NCBI RefSeq assembly: GCF_000524195.1
Contig: NW_020170513.1
Coordinates: 119,302-183,301 of the forward strand
Direction: 5' to 3'
Length of the DNA stretch: 64,000 bases
From: Echinococcus granulosus
Lineage: Eukaryota; Platyhelminthes; Cestoda; Cyclophyllidea; Taeniidae
A model generated the notes under the pieces. The model saw only the letters and a program-made list of their open reading frames with translations, had not been told where the DNA came from and ran no database searches. How positions within the stretch are numbered: the first letter of the stretch is position 1; every line of letters starts with the position of its first letter. Position numbers and translations under genes: made by a program. This document shows, in pieces, positions 24,195 through 34,600 of this stretch.

Positions 24195-24299
24195 TCAACG
24201 TTTCGGATTTGTGTAAATTTTAGTGTGTTTTGACGAATAGTTCCAACTTTGAGGTGCTGAGATGAAGCTTCCTATTGTCGCCACTGTTGTGTTCCATGA
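24195..24299 (-). CDS. uncharacterised gene, terminal exon
   Basis: Acceptor TTTTTGTCTTGCATAG is followed by 34 codons and TGA. It enters in phase 0, as required by the preceding exon. It reads SWNTTVATIGSFISAPQSWN and ends IYTNPKR. A minus-strand ATTAAA lies about 130 bases downstream. Confidence 0.42.
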   Translation of the reverse strand, partial: SWNTTVATIGSFISAPQSWNYSSKHTKIYTNPKR

Positions 24300-26067
24300 C
24301 TATGCAAGACAAAAATTCAACTGATGTCTTTTGTCTCCTTCCAACTCTTCAAAATCTTAGCGTAAAGAGTGGGATTTTTTCGCCAATCTACTCAATTGCT
24401 GGTTAAATAAAGTCATCGCTTAAATGAAATCCGAGTATTGAATGAAGAATTGTGTGTGGTATTAAGGTGAGCGATTGAAAGACCTCTCTCTGTGGTGTGT
24501 CACTGTCTCCTATTTGAGTTGTTGCGCTAAGGGTTCTCACCTCTACCCTTGCCAGAGTTATGAACGTGACCAGCGCTTCACGGTTCCACGTAAATGGCAA
24601 ATTAGGGATGCCCTCCAATTGTTAGAATAATAAGAGTATTGGCAAAATGAGACTTACCGTCAGGCCGAAAACGCTTAACTCCCATCTTTTTGACGAGTTT
24701 GTTTGCAGTAACTTAACCCTGTATAATACTGAAGCATTCAGTCAAATGATTCATCGGTGGGCACTAGACAGAACTCCCAATTTTTGTTTTAATCATTTAG
24801 GCAGTTTGATTATGGGCTCTTAAATAAAAAAATGAAGAGACTTGAAAACTACCTTAAGTGACTTACCGATTCGTGTGTAGAGTAGCTGAGAAACCTCTTT
24901 GCAAGACATCACTTACTGCCAAGTGCGTGACTGCCGTCTTCCTAGTCATTTGTAAGCCCCCAAAACATCCCAAAACTGTTCTGTGGCCTTTTTTAGTAAG
25001 GAATTTTTTTTGAGATCATTCACAACTTACCCATTTGTGCCTTGGGTTGGATTGGATACTATTTTTAGAACATTTTGTATTTTCCCATGGTGAATTGGAA
25101 TAGCCGCCTACTTTACCATCTCAAGAGGGAAAGTAGGCTTTCCACCCTGAAACGATCGTCTTGAGCAATGCTTGTGCAATGCCCCTACTCTTAAAAGGAG
25201 CTTGTGGAGGTCTAAACTCCTAGCTAACGGCATCTGCCCTTATTGAAGAGATCAGTAGCTCCTAACCTTTTTTAAATAAGCTCTAGTGTTAGAAGTGTCC
25301 CAACAAGAATTCCTTTTCATTAAAGCAGTGACAACTTGGCACGTTGTAACTTCAAATTAGGGATGAAATTACCTTTAAGGAAATAAATGGCTTTTTCATC
25401 CACTCATCTTTAAGAAAGCTATCTAGAGTTTGGTTCAAATTTGTGCTAAAAAATGCCGGAAAGACAGCACATCTGACCGTAGTGACAGATAGTGGTATCT
25501 TTAAATAAGTTTCCACGGAAGCTGACCGTTTTTTATCCATTTGAACCATTCTAAAATCTGCTGAAGTAGTCCATGCACCTGTGTTGTTTGAAGTACCAAT
25601 GTCCTTTTCTTAGCTCTTTTTGCCGAAAACGTCTAATGACACCTAGTTATCGAAATGACGTCTGTTGGCATCCGCCAGGTACAATTCGTATGCCATGTGA
25701 TTGACAAGTGTATGCTTTTCGTCACATGAATCGGGTGCGAGGCCTCGCAAATGGAAATTCGCCTTGTCAGATGTATAAACAGCTCCCTCTGCCCTCCCTC
25801 TAAGCGGTGATTGCCTGTTGCTCTCAGAGGCTTATACAAATCATCAACGGCTTTTTCTAGTGGCTGATTAAAATCAACTATCTCTTCAATCAAACCTGAG
25901 GGCAAAAAAATTGACCTCTCGCAAAAATGAATTGAATTAGTTGAAGAGTTTTTTAAACACATACCTGCAGTAGCACCAACAGCACTTTGTAGACCCTCTG
26001 ACATTTTGACCTTTAATTTTCTCACTTTCCTACTAATATCATTTTGAACGGCAAAAAAATAAGACAT
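24195..26067 (-). CDS. uncharacterised small protein, seven-exon gene
   Basis: Minus-strand exons: 26067-25965, 25895-25838, 25445-25373, 25146-about 25107, 24941-24867, 24718-24658, 24612-24541 and 24299-24195 (stop TGA). Donors include GTATGT, GTATAAG, GTAAGT (twice) and GTGAGA. One intron is only 45 nt, with a CTAAC branch-like site. Phases agree throughout, except that the fourth exon needs the weaker donor at AAA|GTAGGC. Either ATG 26067 (MSYFFAVQNDISRK) or 26004 (MSEGLQSAVGATAG) may start the protein. Length is about 175-195 residues. The N-terminal half is helical and charged (GLIEEIVDFNQPLEKAVDDF); the C-terminal half has KRWELSVFGLT, GIPNLPFTWNREAL and SWNTTVATIGSF. No family is recognised. 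The chain is an inference and needs transcript support. Confidence 0.45.
25965..26067 (-). CDS. uncharacterised gene, first visible coding exon
   Basis: The frame is open upstream to about 26150, so ATG 26067 or 26004 could be the start; the latter has A at -3. Donor GCAG|GTATGT, phase 1. Lys/Arg-rich then MSEGLQSAVGATAG. Confidence 0.42.
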
Positions 26068-27169
26068 ATGGGGAACATACTCCTTGACTCTTTGTCCGAA
26101 GGCCTGCTGACAGATACATTTTTTGAATAAGTTTGCCTTGCTTTAAGACGTCCCAACTGTAATTCCTCGTTTCAGGCAGAACAGACAACTTACGGGTTTC
26201 TGCCATCAACGTTTCATTGTTCCCTTTATTTCCAAAATCCTTAGTGGAATTGCAGCGTTCTTCGTGATCCCACCTTCCTTCCAAATTATCGTTCAAGAGC
26301 ATGCATGCTTATAGCAAGATCCCTTTCCACAGACTTGGAGCAGGGGGTTGTGGCTCCGCGACATCCAGCCTTCTGGCAGCACCTCTAACCCTCTGTCACA
26401 TACAAGTCTCCTGCCATTCCAACAACTGCTCTCTGTTTAGTATATTTCTGTTGAGACTTCTTCCTATTCTAGCGATTTCGTTAATTACCAAAGAACTAAT
26501 CATTTGGCACTTTTAAGTGTGAATTCACGATTCGCTTAAGCGACGATGTGGGAACTTGCGACCCTGTCCAGTTATAGCTGCCTGCCATTCAACAACCCCT
26601 AAGTGACGACTTTTATTTTTATCCAAGACATAAAACTTGTTGATTGGAAGGGATTCCATCAACAATTTCATAATGGTAGGCTACGATGCAATCTGATCTT
26701 TTCGCAGCGACCCACAACATTCGGTATCATTTTGTCGTTTTGAAGTTTTGTAGCTAGCAGCCTTCCTTTGCAAACTCAACTTTCCTAGCCAGTTCATTAA
26801 AGCCTAGAAAAGAGGATAACCACTGAGAGGAATCCTAAGGAATTAGTGGTGGTGATGATGTTGAGAATGAGGTCCTCTTACTCACCTTTCCATCCTAATG
26901 TATAAATCGCCCCAAGAGTAAGTTTTACGATGGTAAGGAAAATGAGGCGCTGCGTTACGTTATCTTGAAGGAACAGGAAGGGAACATCATTTTTGAGAGC
27001 CTTCAAGGCAGGTAGACCTCAGTAGTAACACCTGTTTGGGCAAAAGCAAGTGAATAATTGCATCTGTGGCGCTTGACACCATGGGCCAGTGCAGTGGTTT
27101 AGAAGTGTTGAGGATGTGGTTTGGAGAAGTTTACTCTCCGACATCTGCACGTGTTTGGGGTCCATTTTC
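26068..27169. other. upstream region of the uncharacterised minus gene
   Basis: A minus-strand frame (26302-26201 before a consensus CCC|GTAAGT donor) reads MLLNDNLEGRWDHEER and could be a first exon, but its phase does not join cleanly to the next one. Nothing else is recognised up to the repeat at 27170. Confidence 0.3.
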
Positions 27170-27566
27170 TGAGCTTCTACCGCTTTCTCCTTCTTAGTTG
27201 GGATATGATTTAGGCAATTGTTTCATCACTCACATTGGACAACACCTCAACATGATGATGCTTCAGAAGTTCATCTCGAGCGATATTTTTAACAACAATG
27301 GGCAATGCTTCATTGTTACGAAGGGTAGAGGAACTGGCCGAACATGGAGTGCTTGTCTGAGTGACCCATCACCTAAACCCATTGTTACAATCATTTAAGT
27401 TTGGGAGGTAGGCTGCTCTGTTACCCCCTTCCGCACCTTCTCCAAGTGCCATGCAGTACATGTGAAGGGAAACTTCTGCAGCTTTTGCACCGAGGTGAAC
27501 TTGGTCCGCTGAGCAGACGAGCTCGGTTTGCATTCATACGGTTCAACTGCCTTCTGATGAGAGTTC
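27170..27566 (+). repeat. dispersed element, copy A of inverted pair
   Basis: Its core (27213-27525) matches the reverse complement of 33167-33477 with only two substitutions that I could see in about 310 bases. The flanks on either side remain alignable but are clearly more diverged. On the minus strand part of the core is open for over 50 codons (WVTQTSTPCSASSSTLRNNE, ending VSDETIA and a stop), in both copies, so the element may derive from a coding sequence. Function unknown. Confidence 0.85.
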
Positions 27567-28215
27567 ACACTAACCAAAAACTCCATGACAAATTACGATC
27601 GCCTAATAAAAGTTGGCCATGACTTGAAACTTCCTCGCGTAGAATCGCTATTCCTAACCATACCTCCATTGTCCTGAAGCGTGCAAACTAAAATCTCCCT
27701 ATCAAAAGCACAACTTTACTGATTGTAGCTACCACGATTCCTGTACGAATCGTGGAACAATGCGTCTGGCGAATTAAAATCAGCCTTCAACTCAATCATC
27801 CCCCAAACCATAAATCGATCTTTTCTTCATAAATCTTGCCGCTTTTATGAATCCCTATTCCATAGCATCAGTTCATGACGCCCCCCCCCCCTCCCACAAG
27901 TATTATTTCATTCCAACAAATTCGGCAAATACCTCGCCTTCGATCAGCCCAACCCGCAGTCGTAAAAAGGAATCTCGTTTAATCACAGCTCTCCACCTTT
28001 TATCAGGTCAAATGCCATCCACCGCCACCATCCTGAGGGCAAAAAAAGGTCGCACCGCCCACACATCCGCTCTAGCAACAGGTCCTATCCTCCCTCCCCT
28101 CCCCCGTTGTCTCGCGCTCCAATGGAACTACCGTCGTTTCCCCCTCTCCACCCACCCACCCTGCGAAACAAAAGGCGCAGTAGTAAAGCCACTGGTTTCT
28201 TTTTTCTCGTGCTTT
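27567..28215. other. intergenic DNA downstream of LIN54-like gene
   Basis: No gene recognised. A short C run at 27883-27891 is followed by a C-rich stretch up to about 28170. Confidence 0.4.
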
Positions 28216-28221
28216 TTTATT
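28216..28221 (-). terminator. polyadenylation signal AATAAA, LIN54-like gene
   Basis: AATAAA on the minus strand, about 270 bases downstream of the LIN54-like stop codon. It is the nearest canonical signal in the expected 3' UTR. Confidence 0.5.
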
Positions 28222-28490
28222 GTTTGTACCGCGTGTCTATATATATAAAGTATTAGAATACAACAATATTTATAATATGTACGTAGAGAGAGGTGTGTGT
28301 GCTTGTATAATGGTAATGTATGATGGACGAAGATGTTGACAGCAATCGTTTGTCAAAGAGCTCAGTCAGTCAGTCATTCACTAGGAAAGGTGAAGGAGTG
28401 GTGCGTCGTACCACCCAAAAGCGACGCGAGTGTTATGTACACAGAGGAAGGGAGGAATGGATGGATGAGTGAATGCGAGTCGCCTTTGTG

Positions 28491-28665
28491 TCACTGCTGA
28501 TGCTGCGTCTGCGCCTGTTGTTGTTGCTGCTGCTGCCGCTGCATCATCTCGGTGAGGTTGCTCAGCATCTCGCCCTGAGTCCGGATGAGCTGGGTCAGTC
28601 GACTTACCTGAGTCTCCAGCTCATCGATCTTGCGACGCAAGAAACGCGCCTCCAGCACACTGCAA
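28491..28665 (-). CDS. lin54: LIN54-like terminal exon, coiled coil and poly-Gln
   Basis: Acceptor CATTTCTCTTGCAG, stop TGA at 28491. It encodes CSVLEARFLRRKIDELETQV, a heptad-like helix continuing SRLTQLIRTQGEMLSNL, then MQRQQQQQQQAQ. Such a zipper may drive dimerisation or MuvB contacts (inference). Confidence 0.72.
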
Positions 28666-31600
28666 CTGCAAGAGAAATGATGATGATCGTTCAATACAAG
28701 GTCAGTCAAAATTTACAGAACAATTGGCTATTGCTGGCACCTAAAACGCTCTCGACGACGCAATTTTGGTGTTGCAATGATGCGAGAATATGCAGGCACT
28801 GTAGGATGAGGTTAAAGGTTGTGTCGAATCCAAGCTTGTGATCTGAGCAGCCTTATCGACAAATCAAAGCTGTTCGCTGGACGGAATGGAAATGATGCCA
28901 TTTAATTCTCCATCATCATCCGTCACGATCTCAGCTCAGATGTACTTTCCACGCGACACCTCGAAGCTCATCGCCAAGACAGAATTCCTCCGCTTGAAAA
29001 GAACTTCACTCCGAAACCAACAGACAACGTAGACGAATGCCATGCTCTGTTCACCTAGCTGCTACACCCTCGCCTCGCCGAACACACTCCAACAAAACCC
29101 CTTTTGAAAGGGACAGTAGAATTGGTTCCAACGTTCCAACTGATAACAACGTTGCAAAGTAGTCTTCACGAGAGCCACTTTCGTCTCAGCCCAATGCCAT
29201 ATTGCCTACCGCCCTGGCGTCATCTCAGATGTCTAACGCACTTGTGGTGGAGGGTAAAGTCTACCAAAGTAACCGCTCGCTCGCATTCAAGGCGTTCATA
29301 CTGCTACCTTGCGATTCTCTGATGCAATCAGCGCTCGCGATTTTACCAACAGTGTTTGAAGATGAGACAAGGCGAAAGGGAGCAGCACCCAAACACCATG
29401 CATATTCACACCAGTGGTGGGCGCATTCCCTTTGCAAAATCGCAAGTTTCACGTCTACTTCGCACCTCTCCTCTTGGATGCGAACTCGCACAGCATTCGT
29501 AATTTCGTTTCTAAGTCGCGTCCTTCTGAATTTCGGTCAGCCGACAGATAGTCGCCTAACATGGCCGACAAAGTGACCGAAAAGGCATAAAGTAGGTGAA
29601 GTGTCACAAGTCACGAGTGAAATCCGCGTTCGCTTAACTCGTTAGGCATTCTGCTTGATCGATTCCTCACTCATTACAGCATCAAGTTGACAGATTCCGT
29701 GGACCACGCAGCAGGCTTTGAATTCTAGACTCGCGGAAAGCAAGCGATTCATCGCAGACGCCCTCAGCTACCAGGTGAAAGTAACACTAATCAATCGCCT
29801 TTCCTAAAATAAACTTTGTGCTCCACGCAGGAAATGTAGCGCAACCTCAACTAACCGTCACAACCAGCATTTGGAGCAACACATCGGCTACCAAAGTAAC
29901 TCCATTTCGTACAGTCAATCTTCAAAGTATCTAGTTTAACTGGAAAAATGTCCCTAGATGCCTCAACAAGAAAAAACAGCAAACCGGACGCTAAGCAGCC
30001 TCTCCTCAGAATCAGGACCCAACGACGGCGGTGCGGAGTGAGAAAGCACAGGAAGCCTATCCTCTGACACAATCTGGACTGTCCGCCCCAACGCAGTGGT
30101 GGTTCCAGGCTGTGGTGCCTGCAGCTGTGACTGCTGTGTTACCAACGGCACACCAGAGAGGATGGCGGTGACGGAAGGGTCGGCAGCGTCAGAGCAGTAA
30201 GAGGAGGACGGGGAGGAAGAAGAGAAAAGACTTTCAGGGAGAGGCGGCGGTGGCTCCTCTGTTTCATCCCTACTGGAGGCGAGTGATTGGGGTGATTCGC
30301 GCGTTGCAACGCCTGCTGCAGCGACTGTGGCGTCGTCATCGGCTGTGAAGTCCTCTTTCTTCATTACCTTAGCGGAGAGAGGGAGTGCGGCGAGTTAATG
30401 TCGGATTGTTGAGAAATGCCAGCCACCCGATAAACGAAAATAGAGCATTCGAACACAGTTCTGGTAACCGACAAGATGAGTAGATCGTTTATTTGAATCC
30501 GTCGGCGACTCAAGCTTCTGACAGCGGAAGCTTATCGAATTTATTCAACTCAACCGAAGACAACGCAAAGGATGACAGCCAAAATCAGAACAGAGATACA
30601 ATTGTCAATAATGGGTAGAATTTCATGAATATCGTAGGCTTTTAGCATTACTTCAAAGATGACCATCTCCGTGGACATCAGTTTGCTGCGAAACTTCTCA
30701 ATACAGCACGTTTTCAGTCAAGGGAAAGGTTATGAGCACCAGTCATTTGGATTTGAAACGAAATTTGGTTGCCTCCTCATCAACAAAGTTAACGTCCACG
30801 GTGAAGGCTCCGAGTTCAAACATTTCCACTCGTTCCCATCAAAGCCGCGAATATAATGAGGCAGACAGCCTCTTGTGCAGATCAAGCAACAGCTTGATGA
30901 CCCTCCGCCATCTTCCGGATGCATCAACATTCAACCGAGCAGATAATGTTGATGATGTTGCTAAACGCCCACAATTCATGGTCTAGTCAGCTCAAAACGG
31001 GAAAAGGTGGTGAGTGGTTACAGCCTGTCTCACACCTAAACAGATCTGGGCTCCGCAGAACCGCCATGCCCTCCTCGTTGGGAGAGGATACAAACATAGG
31101 CAACCCATCCAGATGGAAAAATCGGTAGGGGCTAAAAATTCCCGAAATTCAAAGACATGCTCAATGAATGGAAGAAGACGATCGGCCACCACAAAACCAC
31201 GTAAAATGACCCACCTGAGAAATGCCAGTGGCAGGAGCCGCAGTGGTATTGCGATTCTGTTGAAGACGGTGCATGAAGGCCAACTCCTCCTCAGTGTAGC
31301 CACTGTAGTTGTCCTCCTCGGCCACATCCTCCCCGTTACCAATGTCGATGTTACTCCTGCCATCATCATCATCATCACTGCTATCATCGTTTAGCCTTCC
31401 TGGAGATGCTTCGGATGCTGAAGCCGTAATACCACTGTTAACCTCGTCCTCTTCCACCCTCTCCGTTTTCGTCTGGAAAGAAAGGGTGGCGTAGATGTTA
31501 CTCAAACCCCGTGAGTACTACTTCTCAAAACACTTGTGCTAATTGTCGCCAGGTCAAACCCACTACCAGACTCGCATGTCTTCTTAAGTCAGCCGACTCG

Positions 31601-34600
31601 ATCAAGGAGAAGGGCAATCCCGCTTTTATCCTGCCCATTAAACTATCTAAACGTCGCAGACCAAAGGCATCAGTTGTGGATGGCTAAATCTACAGACCAA
31701 AGGGCGAAGAGCTGTCGAAATCAAGTCGGCTTTGCGCACCAGTCCCAGCCTCAGTTAGGAAACGAGACAAAGCATTGGCGACTTAAAGATCTCCAGAGAG
31801 GTATAGCTCACAAATATTGGCTCCTGAGTCCCACCTGAAGAGCCGATATTTCCCAAGGTTGCAAGAGCCTGAAGATAACTCTTGAAAGCAGAAACACTAT
31901 GGAGGTAAAAAAGCGGCAAAGAATAAGAATGCGATGTTGGGGAACCACTGTACACCGCCCATCCCATTTGACCATTTTTTTCTCCAGGACAAATGTCCTT
32001 GAGTAAAGCGATCGTCGTAGGAACTGCACTCTCCTACGCGGGGGTGTTGTGCCTTCCAACATTTGGCCTTCACCAACACTGTTAGTTCCCCAGCTTGTCG
32101 ATTTGTCAAGTACCACAGTGCCACTTAAATCCGGTCAACAACTAGACCACCTCTAGCTCATTCAACTGATTGAGACTAACCACGATGGAAAACGGTGGAG
32201 ATATTTTTGAGACGGGTGCCGCTACCGTCGCCGACGTCGTCGTTTCTGCTGTAGAAGCATCGGTCGGCCTGCCAGCCGATACCGTCGCCTGTACAACACC
32301 AGGAATGATAAAGTGAGGAGTCTGAGATTGCAGCTGCGGCTGAGACCGGACAGCAGGCAGGACAGTGTTGAGGCACTTGATCAGATCCTGTTGAGTCGTA
32401 TTCCCGCCTCCTGCTGCTGCCACGGCTGCTGCGGCGGCAGCAGCAGCAAGATAAGACTGATGGAGAAGAAGGGGTGGGAGATCTGTGGAGGAACCCGCCG
32501 GGTGTGCAATCACTCTAAGGTTCAACAAAAACAACAACGCGTTAAGTGACCGTTGGATAGAGCATAGGCGCACACCCTATTGCTCATATGAGGTGGGCCT
32601 GGATGGACAAATCAAAGGCGGGTAGGCGGTGGAACCCAGAAATGGGCGAAAGGAAGGGTGGAAGTGAGAGTCACATATCAGCAATTACAGGCGCAACCAC
32701 TTCAAAATACGCAAGAAGTAGCGAAAGCAAAGCTTTGAGTAACTACTTCTCCAAGTTTACCAGATGGTACAAATGGCTGCCTAAAGACATTCCAAGTGCA
32801 AACTTATTTGCACTGATGAGCATTCAGCAACACAGATGAATGAGCCACTTCCATGTTAAGATGTCCATAGCAAAAATGAAAGCTTATTGAAAACCACAAG
32901 AAGCAAGGAGCATGCCACCGAAATCCGCAAAGTACACCGAAAACACATCGGACTGGAAAGAAGCCCGTTCAGTGGCTCGAAGAAACATCCATATCCCGTC
33001 CATCCCTTCCATTGTATCAGATGACCAGAAAGCTCGTGACTCCTATTAACATGCGCACAATAGTTTATGTGCGGCACGGTATGGTATCATCCCTCGCAAT
33101 CTCTACCCCTTCTCGGCCGTTAGAAACCCTCATCGAAAGGCGGCTGGACCGTATGAAAGCGAATCGAGCTCGTCCGCTCAGCGGACCAAGTTCACCTCGG
33201 TGCAAAAGCTGCAGAAGTTTCCCTTCACATGTACTGCATGGCACTTGGAGAAGGTGCGGAAGGGGGTAACAGAGCAGCCTACCTCCCAAACTTAAATGAT
33301 TGTAACAATGGGTTTAGGTGATGGGTCACTCAGACAAGCACTCCATGTTCGGCCAGTTCCTCTACCCTTCGTAACAATGAAGCATTGCCCATTGTTGTTA
33401 AAAATATCGCTCGAGATGAACTTCTGAAGCATCATCATGTTGAGGTGCTGTCCAATGTGAGTGATGAAACAATTGCTTAAATCCTATCCCATCTAGGAAG
33501 GCGAAAGCGGTGGAAGCTCAAGAAACGGATGAGCATGGAAGACAGATGACAGATAGTAACCTTCCGAAACGTCGCTATCCTAAAGCGTTGGAGTAAAGAA
33601 GCGCACTACACAAATGGGTACATGCATTGGTCATCAAAAGATGACCCCAGTGCCATCAGGTCAAAGACTCACCTGCCAGTCTCACTCGCCGCAGTCAGCG
33701 CTTTGATAGGCACATTCAACGTGATGGTGCGTGGATTCGCAGTGACAGCGGTGACGGTGGCAGCGATGGAGGGAGTTGTGGTAGTAGCAGTGACGGAAGT
33801 AGTGGTAGTGGTGGCAGCAGTGGCAACCACACCAATCGGGGTCGTTGTAGAGCCAGCAGCGGCGGCCGCTGCAGCAGCAGCAACCTGTTGCCGGGTCGCC
33901 AGGGAGGCGAGCCAGGACACCTGGGTCTTGTAGGTTGGATGAAATGAGAATTAGGGGGACGAATAAAAGAGTAATTAATTAAAATGAATATCAGTATGGC
34001 GCAAAGCCCGACAAACAGGCATTCGTGGACACTGAGATGTGAACCGAAGGCGGACTGATGGATGAAAAAAATTGAAAGGTAGACAAAAGAGTCGATGAAC
34101 GGAGAAATCAAACTACCGAACGGGTGAAATGGGAGAGGGACAGATTTGTTCATAGAGGGACACATGGCTGATAGATGGAAGATGAAGATATTAGCGATTG
34201 GGTTGATTGATGGATGAATGGACGGTGAATTGAGTCCAGTGACAAACGATGATTAATACAAATGGATGGACGGATTGATTTCACATTCAAGCGGATACAG
34301 ATAATGATGCATGCGACCACAATAATGAGTCTGGGTGAATGGATACCCGGGCGAAATAACGGCGATGAGAATGAAAATATTAAAATAAAACGACAGTCGC
34401 ATGGGTAAGGATGAATGAACGATGAGTTGGAGGCGAATGGACAGGTGGTTCGACGCATAAAGGACTCGATTATGAATAGGTGAAGGGACGAATGGGTGCA
34501 TGGAAGAGTCGAGGAGGCACAAGTGGACGGATAAACCGTCAGATAGACGGAGGAGTAGATGAATAAGTAGACAGATGGGTAGGAGAGTGGATGATAAACC

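Noticed and set aside
24541..24718. Resemblance of LPFTWN to a short segment of the DNA-repair protein XLF
   Set aside because: Only five or six residues match and the rest of the protein does not align by eye; not enough to assign a family.
28473..28841. 122-codon plus-strand Leu-rich frame
   Set aside because: Antisense shadow of the Gln/Glu-rich LIN54-like terminal exon.
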